A DNA stretch of 64,000 nt from Flavobacterium sp. NRK1 (GCF_024054175.1 NZ_JAMXLA010000001.1:2606673-2670672); one strand, 5' to 3'. Positions 1 to 11,374 are shown, counted from the stretch's first letter. Made by a program: numbers and translations. The notes: a model not told the origin generated them from the sequence alone.

Positions 1-629
1 TCTTTGTGCTCAATAAGTACAACCCCGTCTGCAAGGGCTTCATTACTGCTTCCGGTCCGGTAACCAATAGTAAGTTCGTCATCATTCAGTTGATATTTCA
101 GGTTTTTGCTGCTGATGCCTGATACTTTTCCTATTGGTATCAGTGACAGGGGAGTGCCGGCAGGATACCATTTTTCAAATTTTTGGGACAGCAAAAATAC
201 TTTAGAATGATCGTCAAGTAGTACTATTTTCAGTTTATCACGAAACCTTACAATATTGGTAATATTGGTAATGGTATGATCGGCCCGGCGGCCTGTCGCC
301 CAAATAACATTAACGGCAGGTATTTTACGGTCAATAAGATATTCAAATGCTTTTTCAAGATCGGTCTTATCCTGGTCGGGAGTATGAACAATTTCTAACG
401 GATATTGTTGGCTTTTATAATATTCAGGATCAAAATCACGGTCAAAATCCCCTAAAAGGACATCTACCTTAATGCCCAGTTCCATAACGCGGTTCATAGC
501 ACTGTCAAGCACAATCACAAGGGGCGACCATTCCAGGAGCTGACCTAAAAGCTCTTTGCTGCATTCAGCACCGTTAGCAATTATTAAAGCAGGTTCCTGA
601 TCGTCGCGTACAATATGGTGTGAAGACAT
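1..629 (-). CDS. Thiamine pyrophosphokinase, 3' end beyond window
   Basis: Transfers pyrophosphate from ATP to thiamine to give the cofactor thiamine diphosphate, in the cytoplasm. I read an open frame of 209 codons from the ATG at 629 leftwards, still open at base 1, so the C-terminus is missing. Family marks: LLGDFDRDFDP (GDFD substrate/metal motif), HTPDQDKTDLEKA just after it, and GRRADHT, which matches the usual G-G-R-x-D-H-T nucleotide-binding signature. The C-terminal part contains SSNEALADGVVLIEH, typical of the beta-sandwich domain. It stands alone, separated from the gene upstream by a terminator at 664-686. The family assignment is firm; the missing end prevents judging integrity. 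Confidence 0.88.
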   Translation of the reverse strand, partial: MSSHHIVRDDQEPALIIANGAECSKELLGQLLEWSPLVIVLDSAMNRVMELGIKVDVLLGDFDRDFDPEYYKSQQYPLEIVHTPDQDKTDLEKAFEYLIDRKIPAVNVIWATGRRADHTITNITNIVRFRDKLKIVLLDDHSKVFLLSQKFEKWYPAGTPLSLIPIGKVSGISSKNLKYQLNDDELTIGYRTGSSNEALADGVVLIEHK

Positions 630-663
630 GTTTTGGATCTAAATTTGAAGACTAATCACTAAA

Positions 664-686
664 AAGTCCTCCATTGAGGAGGACTT
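664..686 (-). terminator. Rho-independent terminator of the receptor/DUF4249 operon
   Basis: A perfect 9-bp stem (AAGTCCTCC at 664-672 pairing with 678-686) with a 5-nt loop. On the minus strand it is followed by a short T run (the A run at 661-665). It lies just past the stop codon at 717, so it probably ends the operon read leftwards. Confidence 0.75.
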
Positions 687-716
687 CAAAGTTACATATA
701 TTTTGAACTTAATAAA

Positions 717-1541
717 TTACTGTATTGTATAATTAACAGAAGATACTTCACCCAGCCTGAAATAGCCTAAAGCAAAATTATCTTCATTCGTCTGGTTTAT
801 AATATTGCCTCTTGCATTTACCGGTGGTGTCTGAAAAGGCCCACTGCCGGCTCCGCCTTCAACCATAGATATAAGTATGCTCATGTAGTTATAATAACGC
901 TCTGAAATACCATACAGCTTTAAACCTACAACATCTCCTGCTTTAAAGTCTTCATGATCTATAAAGTCAAACATAAGGTTACCCTGAAAAAACTCATCTT
1001 TAAGTGCATCATAGTCAGGATAAGGCAATACATCAGTATCAAATCGCACAAGATAAAAATTATCCTCATTGCCATTGTCCATAAAAAAGAAACGTACTTC
1101 TATATTATCATTAAGAAAACCACCTTCATTATCCTGAATTATGTTTTGAATATCCGGAGCCGCATAAAGCGTATCGGATGCCTTATAAGTTTGTCCGTCA
1201 TACTCAACTGTAAGTGTATAGTTTTCTCCTATAACCGGTTCAAAATTAGTGCATACATATTCCCCTGTACCAGGTGTTTCAGCAAAATTAAAAACAATAT
1301 TTTCACTATTTGTAATAAATACAGTAGCACCCGAAACTGCCGGTACGGTATTTTCATAGTAACTTCCGGTAGTGGTAAGCTTTATTTTTTGCTGGCTTCC
1401 ATCGGTACCCTTTATCCAGTTTATAGAGGCATCTATAACAAGTTTAGGAGCAGCAGTGTTAAGGTCTACATCTACAACTTCCTCGCAAGAGCTGAGCAGT
1501 AAACCAATTGTCAGCATTATTATATATTTTATACTTTTCAT
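717..1541 (-). CDS. DUF4249 family lipoprotein
   Basis: A 274-residue predicted lipoprotein. The N-terminus is a type II signal peptide with lipobox LLLSSC, cleavage before Cys19, followed by acidic residues. The rest is beta-rich, with a domain near residues 25-130 resembling an Ig-like fold. This is the DUF4249 pattern found in Bacteroidota next to TonB-dependent receptors. It starts 5 nt after the stop of the receptor gene, so the two are certainly co-transcribed. By analogy with SusC/SusD-like pairs it may be a surface partner of the receptor, but no substrate can be read from the sequence. Length is a little short for the family, which often runs to 280-400 residues. Confidence 0.8.
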   Translation of the reverse strand: MKSIKYIIMLTIGLLLSSCEEVVDVDLNTAAPKLVIDASINWIKGTDGSQQKIKLTTTGSYYENTVPAVSGATVFITNSENIVFNFAETPGTGEYVCTNFEPVIGENYTLTVEYDGQTYKASDTLYAAPDIQNIIQDNEGGFLNDNIEVRFFFMDNGNEDNFYLVRFDTDVLPYPDYDALKDEFFQGNLMFDFIDHEDFKAGDVVGLKLYGISERYYNYMSILISMVEGGAGSGPFQTPPVNARGNIINQTNEDNFALGYFRLGEVSSVNYTIQ

Positions 1542-1546
1542 TATGC

Positions 1547-3925
1547 TTAAAATTTAAAATTATAAGTAACACTCGGTATAATGCCAAATATAGAAAGCCT
1601 CACGGCTTCATTTCTTCCGGTGTCTTCATTTTGCCTAAATGTCATAGAGGCTGCGTTAGACCTGTTGTACAAGTTATAAATACTAAATACCCATTCACCC
1701 TGCCAGCCTTTGGTTTTTTCTGGCTTAGGCACATAAGTAGCTGAAATATCAAGGTGATGGTACATAGGCAAACGGTCGCCATTTCTTGAACCAAATACAG
1801 GAACATTTATATCGCCATACTGATACTGTCCGTTAGGAAAGGTAGCAGGCTGGCCGGATTGCAGGGCAAATATCGCCCCGAATGACCATTTGTCTGTATA
1901 ATCATAAGAACCTGTTACAGAAAGGTTATGTGTTTTATTATATCCGGCACTATACCATTCGCCATTATTAATACCTGTTTCTCCCGTTGCTCTGCCCGGA
2001 GTTTGCTGTTCAGTACGGGAAAGGGTGTAAGATACCCAGCCTGTAAGCTTACCTTTGTTTTTACGGAACAGTACTTCTAAACCGTATGATCTTGCTTTAC
2101 CATTTAGCAATACCTGCTCTATGGCTTTATTGGCAATAAGATCGGCACCGTCTATATAATCAAGCTTGTTTTTTATTTTTTTGTAGAAGCTTTCTACTTC
2201 AAGTGTATAAGTGTCATCTTTTAGATTTCTGAAATACCCAACCGCTACCTGATCTAATAATTCCGGCTTGGTAAAATTGTCACTTGGTGCCCAAACGTCA
2301 AGTGGAGTGGGTGATGAGGTATTAGATATTAAATGCAGGTATTGTGCCATGCGGTTGTAACTTGCTTTTACCGACTGATTGTCGTCAAGTTTATAAGCAA
2401 TAGCTACACGTGGTTCCAGATTGCCAAAATCAGCAATGGTTTCGCCGCTGCTATAATGTAGTGTACCAATTGGAGTTGCTTTTTCGTAAATTTTCAGCTC
2501 GTTATCAAAAGCCACAGCCTGATTGTTGGCATAAACATTCATATTTTGCTCTCCTAAACGATAAAACATACTATATCGTAAACCATAGCTAACAGTAATT
2601 CTGTCACTCAGTTCATGTTCTGCATCTACATACAGGGCGGGTTCAAAAGCATGTTTCTTTTCGAGCTGGTCGTGGTTTATAGCCGAATCTTCTCCTGTTG
2701 GGTTTACAGTTCCCGGATTAAAATCGTAGTATATGGCATTAACACCATAGTTCAGTTTAAATTTATCCGTAAGGTAATGTTTCAGGTCATATTTAAAATT
2801 ATAATTTTTAATGCCTGAATCCCATTTAAGGCCAATAAAGCCTAATTCGAGTCCGTAATAGTAATCACTATAAATAAGACTCATATTAGAGAATAGCTTT
2901 TCACTAAATAAATGGTTCCATCTAAGGTTTAAAACGGCATTACCATATACGTTATTAAAACTTTGGCTTATATCCAGTAAATCACGGCCAAAGTAGCCAG
3001 AAAGGTACAGGTTGTTATTTTCGTTGAGGTTATAGCTAAGTTTTGTATTAAGGTCATAAAAATAAGCAGAGTTGTCATTGTCTGCCAGTTTAAGAAAAAG
3101 ATGTGCATACGATGCTCTTCCTCCAATGAGGAAAGAGCCTTTGTCTTTTACAATAGGGCCTTCAGCCAATAATCGGCTTGAAATTGCACCAATACCGCCT
3201 TTCATGTGAAACTCTTTCTTGTTCCCCTCTTTTTGGTAAATATCCAGTACAGATGACAGTCTTCCGCCATAACGTGCCGGGATACCTCCTTTATATAATT
3301 TCAGGTCTTTTATTGCATCTGCATTAAAGACTGAAAAGAAACCGAATAAGTGGGATGAGTTGTAAATAGTTGCTTCATCAAGAAGTATAAGGTTTTGATC
3401 GGCAGATCCTCCGCGGACATTAAACCCTGAAGCGCCCTCGCCGGCATTAGTTACACCGGGTAATGTAAGTATAGATTTTAGTACATCTACTTCACCCATT
3501 ACAACGGGCATTTTCTTTATTTCTTCAGCAGAAAGCCTGTTTACACTCATTTCAGGCTTTCTTATGTTGGCTCTTTTTACGTTTTCAGAAATTACTACTT
3601 CATCAAGCACTTTGCTATCGGTAGTAAGGCTGAAGTTTTTACGTATGTTGCTGTTTAATACAATTGTTTCTTCCTTAGTACCAAAGCTTACATAGCTTAC
3701 CTGTACTGTGTAGGTTCCTGCGGGAAGTGAGATAGAGTAAAAGCCATATTCGTTGGTTGAAATTCCTTTTTCCAGTTCTTTTATATATACACTGGCACCT
3801 ATAAGGGTTTCATTGCTGCTATCGTCGGCAATAGTGCCGCTTAGTGTAAATTTCTCCTGTGCAAACACAGCACTGAAAAAAAACAGAAGGAATACCGAGA
3901 GGCATCCTTTTTTTTGTAAGGTCAT
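1547..3925 (-). CDS. TonB-dependent outer-membrane receptor with N-terminal carboxypeptidase-like domain
   Basis: A 792-residue outer-membrane receptor. A signal peptide covers residues 1-22. A carboxypeptidase-regulatory-like beta-sandwich follows (about 25-110, ISGTI..GASVYI..), then the plug domain (about 120-225, including GFNVRGGSADQNLILLDEA), then a long beta-barrel ending in an aromatic residue (NFKF), as outer-membrane barrels do. Such receptors use TonB and the proton-motive force to import a ligand. The paired DUF4249 lipoprotein suggests a Bacteroidota-specific uptake unit. The ligand is unknown; no sus, siderophore or vitamin genes lie nearby. Shorter than SusC proteins (about 1000 residues), so it belongs to the smaller receptor class. 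Confidence 0.88.
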   Translation of the reverse strand: MTLQKKGCLSVFLLFFFSAVFAQEKFTLSGTIADDSSNETLIGASVYIKELEKGISTNEYGFYSISLPAGTYTVQVSYVSFGTKEETIVLNSNIRKNFSLTTDSKVLDEVVISENVKRANIRKPEMSVNRLSAEEIKKMPVVMGEVDVLKSILTLPGVTNAGEGASGFNVRGGSADQNLILLDEATIYNSSHLFGFFSVFNADAIKDLKLYKGGIPARYGGRLSSVLDIYQKEGNKKEFHMKGGIGAISSRLLAEGPIVKDKGSFLIGGRASYAHLFLKLADNDNSAYFYDLNTKLSYNLNENNNLYLSGYFGRDLLDISQSFNNVYGNAVLNLRWNHLFSEKLFSNMSLIYSDYYYGLELGFIGLKWDSGIKNYNFKYDLKHYLTDKFKLNYGVNAIYYDFNPGTVNPTGEDSAINHDQLEKKHAFEPALYVDAEHELSDRITVSYGLRYSMFYRLGEQNMNVYANNQAVAFDNELKIYEKATPIGTLHYSSGETIADFGNLEPRVAIAYKLDDNQSVKASYNRMAQYLHLISNTSSPTPLDVWAPSDNFTKPELLDQVAVGYFRNLKDDTYTLEVESFYKKIKNKLDYIDGADLIANKAIEQVLLNGKARSYGLEVLFRKNKGKLTGWVSYTLSRTEQQTPGRATGETGINNGEWYSAGYNKTHNLSVTGSYDYTDKWSFGAIFALQSGQPATFPNGQYQYGDINVPVFGSRNGDRLPMYHHLDISATYVPKPEKTKGWQGEWVFSIYNLYNRSNAASMTFRQNEDTGRNEAVRLSIFGIIPSVTYNFKF

Positions 3926-4237
3926 TTGTTTGATTGGTTTTGTGTTGATTGATCGATGATTGGACTCCGGTTCAATACTATTATTTAATGAACAAGTAGA
4001 TTCAGGTTTACATTGTTTAATTCATAATTTTTATATTTTCTTATATAACGATATTAGACGAATTAAATTACTTCTTGTTACAAGAATTTACAATTTTTTC
4101 ATACAAGAAATAGTGTTTTTAATAACAGACCCCATTAAAATAGGGGTTGCTGCTAAAATTTTAAAATTTAATTTAAACTACTGCTATAAAAAAAGCTATC
4201 CCTAAGGATAGCTTTTAAGTATAATATACGACTGGTT
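3926..4237. other. Intergenic region upstream of the TonB receptor
   Basis: 312 nt that hold no convincing gene. They contain the receptor's upstream region, very AT-rich, without a clear TAnnTTTG element on the minus strand, and the isocitrate dehydrogenase terminator at the right end. One palindrome stands out: TTCTTGTTACAAGAA at 4072-4086 (6-bp arms, 3-nt centre), with a further CAAGAA nearby. It lies about 150 nt before the receptor start and could be an operator. Confidence 0.4.
4191..4216 (-). terminator. Terminator of isocitrate dehydrogenase gene
   Basis: An 11-bp perfect stem (4191-4201 with 4206-4216, AAAAGCTATCC arm) closed by a CTAA loop. The adjoining A run at 4188-4194 becomes a U tract on the minus strand. 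It starts about 20 nt after the stop codon. Confidence 0.85.
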
Positions 4238-6475
<2,238 letters not shown>

Positions 6476-6483
6476 TTAATGAC

Positions 6484-6599
6484 CCTTTCGGCAAACGCTG
6501 AAAGGCTGATTATTAATATGTTATTTGAGTGTTTGTTTGAGCTGTTTACTACAAAGCGCATTTATCAGCCCCTTACTGTAAACAAGGCTCGCAAATATA
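6484..6599 (-). promoter_or_regulatory. icd promoter and leader hairpin
   Basis: On the minus strand TATATTTG (6599-6592) fits the Bacteroidota -7 element. The predicted leader of about 120 nt carries a hairpin with CCTTTC/GAAAGG arms (6484-6489 with 6500-6505) about 20 nt before the start codon. No clear -33 box was found. Confidence 0.45.
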
Positions 6600-6696
6600 G
6601 GAAAATCTTATCTAACAGGGGGTTGGTATATCGGTAAAAAAACGTTGTCGTAATTTTACTTTTACAATTTTAAAGGATAAGATTTTACAGTGTCAG

Positions 6697-6921
6697 TTAA
6701 GGTTTCTCCTTTAACTGGTTGATCCTTTCCAGCACAGAAGTTGAAAATTCTTTTGTGATTACTTTATTTATCTGTCCCTTGCAATCAGGAATAGAATAGT
6801 AGCGTATATGTGTAAGTTTAGCTTTTGCGCTGGTTACTTCTTCTACCTCATAAATATGCTTAATATTTACAAAGTGCACGCCCCCGCGTATGTCAGCTAT
6901 TTTTATAAAAATCGGATCCAT
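6697..6921 (-). CDS. Small conserved-looking protein, unknown function
   Basis: About 74 residues. I prefer the ATG at 6921 (MDPIF) over an upstream TTG at 6927. It reads as a soluble beta-rich protein ending in a basic helix (SVLERINQLKEK). The pattern IKIADIRGGVHFVNIKHI resembles the short FlbD-like/SH3-like beta proteins, in which a residue-by-residue alternation precedes a final helix, but I cannot assign it. It stands alone, divergent from the lipoprotein gene at 7034. Codon usage looks like that of its neighbours, so it is probably a real gene. Confidence 0.5.
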   Translation of the reverse strand: MDPIFIKIADIRGGVHFVNIKHIYEVEEVTSAKAKLTHIRYYSIPDCKGQINKVITKEFSTSVLERINQLKEKP

Positions 6922-7033
6922 GCCCAAAGATAATTAAATGTGTTGATTTTGTTTAAAAGTATACGTTTAAATCGATATAAAACATTTCTATAAAAACTCT
7001 TGCTGTTTATATTTGTATATATAAACTAATATT

Positions 7034-7531
7034 ATGAGAATTACTTTTTTAATAATAGTGTTTTTATTGTGTGCTTGTAACAACAATAAAAATTGTAGTT
7101 ATAAGGAAGCGATACAAAGAGGTGAAATAAAAGATTATAAAACATCTTTTATTCGTATTAATGACAGTCTGGATTTTAAACTGGATTATGTCCGGGATCA
7201 GCTATATAAGGAAAAAGAGCCTTTTTGTTATGGAAATATGGAATTAAATAATGAACGTTTTTCTGTACTGTGTAATGCTGTCGCACCTTATTATAATTCT
7301 GCGAATGTCAGAATACTTGACCTTTTATGTGCAAATAAAGATCTTTGTGAAGGTGAAGCTTTAGAATTTCAAAACATAAAAGGATATTTGATATACTATA
7401 TTAACGATGAAAAAAGATTGTCCTTAGATTATGTAAATCTCATAACAAGTGAGAAAGAAACCTATCCTGTAAGTGATGCTTATGCTACTGTAAAAGGCAC
7501 TTTCTGTTTGAAAGAAGCGGTATTGAGCTAA
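7034..7531 (+). CDS. Lipoprotein of unknown function, possibly frameshifted
   Basis: A 165-residue predicted lipoprotein with signal peptide and lipobox VFLLCAC (Cys15) followed by Asn residues. No family recognised. A TATATTTG element at 7008-7015 gives a short leader. The C-terminus is suspicious. If one A is added to the AAAA run at 7492-7495, the frame runs on for 48 more codons to a TGA at 7639-7641, giving HFLFERSGIELKPS and so on. As it stands the protein ends with an unremarkable tail (FCLKEAVLS). Either the gene has suffered a one-base deletion, the run was mis-sequenced, or the extra frame is chance. Confidence 0.6.
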   Translation: MRITFLIIVFLLCACNNNKNCSYKEAIQRGEIKDYKTSFIRINDSLDFKLDYVRDQLYKEKEPFCYGNMELNNERFSVLCNAVAPYYNSANVRILDLLCANKDLCEGEALEFQNIKGYLIYYINDEKRLSLDYVNLITSEKETYPVSDAYATVKGTFCLKEAVLS

Positions 7532-7641
7532 AGCCTTCTATTGTTGAATTAAAAAATATGGGATTTAATTTCCAGCCTGATGATATTTTAATGATAAAAA
7601 AATCTGAAGACAAGCTCTATAAAAAAATTAATGGAAAGTGA
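7492..7641 (+). other. Possible frameshifted C-terminal extension of the preceding lipoprotein
   Basis: Open reading in the frame starting at 7495 gives 48 codons with protein-like composition (KNMGFNFQPDDILMI, then a lysine-rich end) and stops at 7639-7641. It has no start codon of its own near its beginning and is best explained as the displaced end of the gene at 7034. Confidence 0.45.
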
Positions 7642-7671
7642 TTGTAAGTGTAATATAGTCAGGTTATTTGC

Positions 7672-7703
7672 AAAAAAAAATCCCATGCCGTAGCTATGGG
7701 ATT
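7672..7703 (-). terminator. Terminator of rplS
   Basis: AATCCCAT at 7679-7686 pairs with ATGGGATT at 7696-7703, with a further GC/GC pair inside. The nine A at 7672-7680 become a U tract on the minus strand. It sits about 25 nt after the rplS stop. Confidence 0.85.
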
Positions 7704-7726
7704 TTGTATTTGTGAAAAAGAAAAGA

Positions 7727-8077
7727 TTATCTTCTTCTTTCTTTGATTTTTGCTTTTTTACCTGTAAGGTCACGGAAGTAGAATATACGTGCTCTTCTAA
7801 CTTTACCTCTTTGGTTAAGTTCGATTTTTTGCAGCGCCGGCATATTAAGCGGGAAAATACGCTCTACACCTACAGCTCCTGACATTTTACGGATAGTAAA
7901 TGTTTGAGAGATACCTGCACCTCTTTTTTGGATAACTACACCTTTAAAGAACTGGGTTCTTGTTTTCTCACCCTCTTTAATTTCGTAGTAAACAGTAATG
8001 GTGTCTCCTGAGTTAAATTCAGGGAAATCTTTTTTTGTTACAAATTCGTCTTGTACAAATTTTACTAAATCAGACAT
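7727..8077 (-). CDS. rplS: 50S ribosomal protein L19
   Basis: L19, at the interface of the two ribosomal subunits. 116 residues from the ATG at 8077 (MSDLVKFVQ); a longer reading to 8116 is not supported by the family. Typical features: GDTITVYYEI, FKGVVIQKRG near the middle, and the strongly basic end GKKAKIKERRR. It lies downstream of trmD as in many bacteria, but with about 200 nt between them. A -7 element TATATTTG (8157-8150, minus) gives it its own promoter with a leader of about 65 nt. Confidence 0.97.
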   Translation of the reverse strand: MSDLVKFVQDEFVTKKDFPEFNSGDTITVYYEIKEGEKTRTQFFKGVVIQKRGAGISQTFTIRKMSGAVGVERIFPLNMPALQKIELNQRGKVRRARIFYFRDLTGKKAKIKERRR

Positions 8078-8149
8078 GATTTTATTTTTAAGTGTTTGAT
8101 TCAAAGCAACATTCACGATTTTCGCCAGAGGTTAGTCCGAATAAGGGTG

Positions 8150-8157
8150 CAAATATA
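8150..8157 (-). promoter_or_regulatory. -7 promoter element of rplS
   Basis: TATATTTG on the minus strand, matching TAnnTTTG, about 73 nt before the rplS start. No clear -33 TTTG at the usual spacing. Confidence 0.45.
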
Positions 8158-8273
8158 AAATTTTTTTTGTTTCAGGTTTAAAGTTTCAGGGTTTTTTTAA
8201 ATTCTATAAGTAGATTTTTTTTATTTAGGTACTTAACTATAAAAAATTATGTCCTAAACAATTTACAATCAAC

Positions 8274-8948
8274 TTATTCTAAAAGATCCGGCCTTCTGTT
8301 TTTTGTGTGTTCAAGTGCCTGGTCTTCCCTCCATTTGTCTATGTTTGCAAAGTTGCCGCTAAGTAATATATCGGGAACTTTCCATCCTTTATATTCTGCC
8401 GGGCGCGTATATATGGGAGGGGAAAGCAGGTTGTCCTGAAAACTATCTGTTAAGGCAGAGGTTTCATTGCTTAAAACACCGGGTATAAGGCGTATGATGC
8501 TATCGGCTACTACTGCAGCAGCAAGTTCACCACCTGACAGCACAAAATCGCCAATAGAAATTTCTTTGGTTATAAAATGATCGCGTACACGCTGATCTAC
8601 ACCTTTATAATGCCCACACAGTATAATTATGTTTTTAAGAAGCGACATACGGTTTGCCATGCCCTGATTGAGTGTTTCTCCGTCGGGTGACATGTATATT
8701 ACTTCATCATAGTCGCGTTCTGCCTTAAGTTTAGATATGCATGCATCTATAGGCTCAATCATCATCACCATGCCTGCGCCACCGCCAAACTGATAATCAT
8801 CTACATTTTTATGTTTGTTGGTGCTGTAGTCTCTTAAATTGTGCAGGTGTACTTCAACCAGTCCTTTGTCTATAGCGCGTTTAAGTATAGATGCTTCAAA
8901 AGGGCTTCGCAATAATTCGGGCAGTACAGTAATAATGTCTATTCTCAT
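8274..8948 (-). CDS. trmD: tRNA (guanine-37-N1)-methyltransferase TrmD
   Basis: Methylates N1 of G37 beside the anticodon using S-adenosylmethionine, which prevents +1 frameshifting. 224 residues, the usual length. It begins [13 protein letters not shown] and contains [25 protein letters not shown] and [12 protein letters not shown], the trefoil-knot cofactor site of the SPOUT superfamily. The catalytic Asp is within [16 protein letters not shown]. It is the upstream neighbour of rplS, a conserved pairing, here without the rpsP and rimM genes seen in the E. coli operon. Confidence 0.97.
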   Translation of the reverse strand: MRIDIITVLPELLRSPFEASILKRAIDKGLVEVHLHNLRDYSTNKHKNVDDYQFGGGAGMVMMIEPIDACISKLKAERDYDEVIYMSPDGETLNQGMANRMSLLKNIIILCGHYKGVDQRVRDHFITKEISIGDFVLSGGELAAAVVADSIIRLIPGVLSNETSALTDSFQDNLLSPPIYTRPAEYKGWKVPDILLSGNFANIDKWREDQALEHTKNRRPDLLE

Positions 8949-9043
8949 CTAATAATTATTCAATGTAACAATTGCCTGTTATAGCAATTATACAGGACTG
9001 CAAAATTAAACTTTTTTAATGTAATAAGTAATTGTTACATTAT

Positions 9044-9496
9044 TTATGCCCCGAATTGTTTTAAGTGATGGTCAAGATGCTTCCATTGCATTAGGTCCCA
9101 TTCATGCATTGTCATTTTGCCAAAAAAAGGATGTTTGTCTATTTTAATGGCATCATGGCCTTCTTTGGCAAAAATACTAACCAGTTCTATAAGTTCTTTT
9201 TTAGAAGTCTCAAAATCAGGTTCATGGGTAATTTTGAATTCTTTACTGGTGGGCATGCCTTTGCCAAAAGGTTGTTTATTTGTAAGTTTCTTTTTTGCAG
9301 ACTTACCAAAAAAGAAAGCCAGTAAAGGTTTTGGTTCAAGCTGTAAAGTGCCATAAGCAACTTTTATTGGCTGCTGGCAGTGCAGCAGCATTTGGCTTAC
9401 AGTCATTTTTCCCCATTGCGAAAGTGTTATTGGGGTTAAGGTATGAATACGGTCTATTATATTTTTATTGCCTTGTGGGTCGAATATGCTTTCCAT
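9044..9496 (-). CDS. DUF1569 (DinB-like) protein
   Basis: 150 residues, soluble. Family pattern: WGKMTVSQMLLHCQQPIKVA in the first half and HPFFGKMTMHEWDLMQWKHLDHHLKQFG at the end. The spaced histidines (His in the first helix, HxxH near the end) resemble the metal site of the DinB/YfiT four-helix fold. Its role is unknown; DinB-like proteins include thiol-dependent transferases. It is followed on the same strand by trmD with about 95 nt between, so co-transcription is uncertain. Confidence 0.8.
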   Translation of the reverse strand: MESIFDPQGNKNIIDRIHTLTPITLSQWGKMTVSQMLLHCQQPIKVAYGTLQLEPKPLLAFFFGKSAKKKLTNKQPFGKGMPTSKEFKITHEPDFETSKKELIELVSIFAKEGHDAIKIDKHPFFGKMTMHEWDLMQWKHLDHHLKQFGA

Positions 9497-9533
9497 AATT
9501 TTAGGTTTGATGCAAAAATAATAATAAATCCGC

Positions 9534-10334
9534 TTACTTTTTCGTGGCTTTCACAGAGTATACCATCGGTATATTATTGCCTAAATGGGCTATTCGGTAT
9601 TTGTAGGTTTCCAATGCTTCGGTGTTCCTGAAACAATTGTAAGGTGAATAATCGTACTCTTTAAAAGAGTTTATTTGCAGACCTGCATTTATAAGATTAT
9701 TTAAAACTTCGCTCAGGCTGTGGTTCCAGGTTATCATTTCATATTCTGTTACAGATGCAGGGTCAGCATAGGTGCCAAGTTCGGTTTCAATAATAGCATC
9801 GCTTTTAAAATAATTATAAGCAATTTTATTGAAATCGTTGTCAAACATCCATACTACAGGATGAAATTCAGCAAAAATGAAAACTCCTTCCTGTTTTAAA
9901 AAATGTGAGATTATATGTGCCCATTTTTCTAAGTCAGGTAACCATCCAATTGTACCATAGCTTGTAAAAACGATATCGAATTCTTCATGTAGATTATCTT
10001 GGAGGCTGTATATATCAGAACAGATAAAGCGTGCATTTGCTCCTGTTTTTTCAGTTAATTCACGGGCTGTTTTAATAGCTTTTTCTGAAAAATCTACTCC
10101 TGTAACTTCGGCACCCATGCGGGATAAGGATATAGTGTCCTGTCCGAAATGGCATTGCAGGTGCAGTATCTTTTTTCCTTTAACATCACCCAGTAAATCA
10201 AGCTCTATACTATTAAGGCTCGATTTACCTTCTAAAAAAGCAGGTATATTGTAAAATTCAGAGTTTATATGTACATCTGTTTTATCGTTCCAGGCCTTTT
10301 TATTTATAGCGAGATAATTATCTTCTTTTTTCAT
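9534..10334 (-). CDS. Class I SAM-dependent methyltransferase
   Basis: 266 residues. The Rossmann-fold cofactor site is seen in GKKILHLQCHFGQDTIS (motif I, HLQCxFG variant), GAEVTGVDFS (motif II), ARFICSDIY and FDIVFTSYGTIGWLPD (motif IV region). This HLQCHFGQ subfamily is widespread in Bacteroidota and Firmicutes; the substrate is unknown. It lies 37 nt upstream of the DUF1569 gene on the same strand and may share its transcript. Confidence 0.85.
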   Translation of the reverse strand: MKKEDNYLAINKKAWNDKTDVHINSEFYNIPAFLEGKSSLNSIELDLLGDVKGKKILHLQCHFGQDTISLSRMGAEVTGVDFSEKAIKTARELTEKTGANARFICSDIYSLQDNLHEEFDIVFTSYGTIGWLPDLEKWAHIISHFLKQEGVFIFAEFHPVVWMFDNDFNKIAYNYFKSDAIIETELGTYADPASVTEYEMITWNHSLSEVLNNLINAGLQINSFKEYDYSPYNCFRNTEALETYKYRIAHLGNNIPMVYSVKATKK

Positions 10335-10407
10335 TTTTAATTGGTTTGATATTCAAATTTACCTTTTTGTTATGAAAGTCCTATATCTTAAATTGTGAAT
10401 AAATTTG

Positions 10408-10415
10408 TAAATTTG
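10408..10415 (+). promoter_or_regulatory. -7 element of the immunophilin gene
   Basis: TAAATTTG fits TAnnTTTG, with about 26 nt to the start codon at 10442. No -33 box at the usual spacing. Confidence 0.45.
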
Positions 10416-10441
10416 GCACTTCAAAATAAACAACTACAATA

Positions 10442-11374
10442 ATGGAAAACGGAATTTACGCAAAATTCAATACTTCAAAAGGCGCTATACTTGTTAAACT
10501 TACCCACGATTTAACTCCGGGTACAGTTGGTAACTTTGTAGGCCTTGCAGAAGGCAATTTAGAGAACGAAGTGAAGCCGCAAGGTAAACCATATTATGAC
10601 GGACTTAAATTTCACCGTGTTATATCTGATTTCATGATTCAGGGCGGATGCCCGCTTGGAACAGGTACAGGTGGTCCGGGTTACCAATTTGATGATGAGT
10701 TTCACCCATCTCTTAGACATGATGCTCCCGGTGTACTTTCCATGGCTAATGCAGGGCCTGGTTCAAACGGATCGCAGTTTTTTATAACTCACGTAGCTAC
10801 GCCCTGGTTAGATGATAAACATACTGTATTTGGTAAAGTAGTAGAAGGGCAGGATGTAGTTGATGCTATTCAGGGTAATGATACTCTTGAAAGTGTTGAA
10901 ATTATCCGTGAAGGTGAAGAAGCTAAGAAATGGAATGCTGTTGAAGCTTTCAGAACATTTGAAGGTTCTCGTGAAAAACGTATGGCTGAAGCTAAAAAAC
11001 AAGCTGAAGAAGCTATGGAAAAACTTGCTGCAGGTTTTGATAAAACTGAAAGCGGACTTCGTTATAAAATGATACAAAAAGGTACCGGTAAACAGGCTCA
11101 GAAAGGGAAAACAGTATCTGTTCACTATACAGGTTCTCTTGAGAATGGACAGGTATTTGATTCTTCATACAAAAGAAAACAGCCTATTGATTTCCCTCTT
11201 GGGATGGGTCATGTTATTGAAGGATGGGATGAAGGGATTGCTTTACTTCAGGTAGGCGATAAGGCCCGCTTTGTTATACCATCTCATTTAGGGTATGGCG
11301 AACGTGGCGCAGGCGGTGTTATTCCTCCGGGAGCTACACTTATTTTTGATGTAGAACTTATGGATGTAAAATAG
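10442..11374 (+). CDS. Dual peptidyl-prolyl isomerase: cyclophilin-FKBP fusion
   Basis: 310 residues with two unrelated prolyl isomerase domains. The cyclophilin domain spans about residues 1-165 ([36 protein letters not shown], the Arg and Phe active-site residues present). A charged linker rich in Glu, Lys and Ala (about 166-205) follows. The FKBP domain spans about 206-310 ([27 protein letters not shown] motif, [18 protein letters not shown]). Both active sites look intact. No signal peptide, so it is cytoplasmic. Such cyclophilin-FKBP fusions are known in some Bacteroidota and protists. It is a single gene with its own promoter and a strong terminator. Confidence 0.95.
   Translation: MENGIYAKFNTSKGAILVKLTHDLTPGTVGNFVGLAEGNLENEVKPQGKPYYDGLKFHRVISDFMIQGGCPLGTGTGGPGYQFDDEFHPSLRHDAPGVLSMANAGPGSNGSQFFITHVATPWLDDKHTVFGKVVEGQDVVDAIQGNDTLESVEIIREGEEAKKWNAVEAFRTFEGSREKRMAEAKKQAEEAMEKLAAGFDKTESGLRYKMIQKGTGKQAQKGKTVSVHYTGSLENGQVFDSSYKRKQPIDFPLGMGHVIEGWDEGIALLQVGDKARFVIPSHLGYGERGAGGVIPPGATLIFDVELMDVK

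Noticed and set aside
7588..7773. Short minus-strand frame overlapping rplS
   Set aside because: Crosses the rplS terminator and overlaps a ribosomal protein gene; low-complexity start and no plausible leader.
10442..11374. Two separate isomerase genes
   Set aside because: One uninterrupted frame connects both domains, so it is a true fusion.
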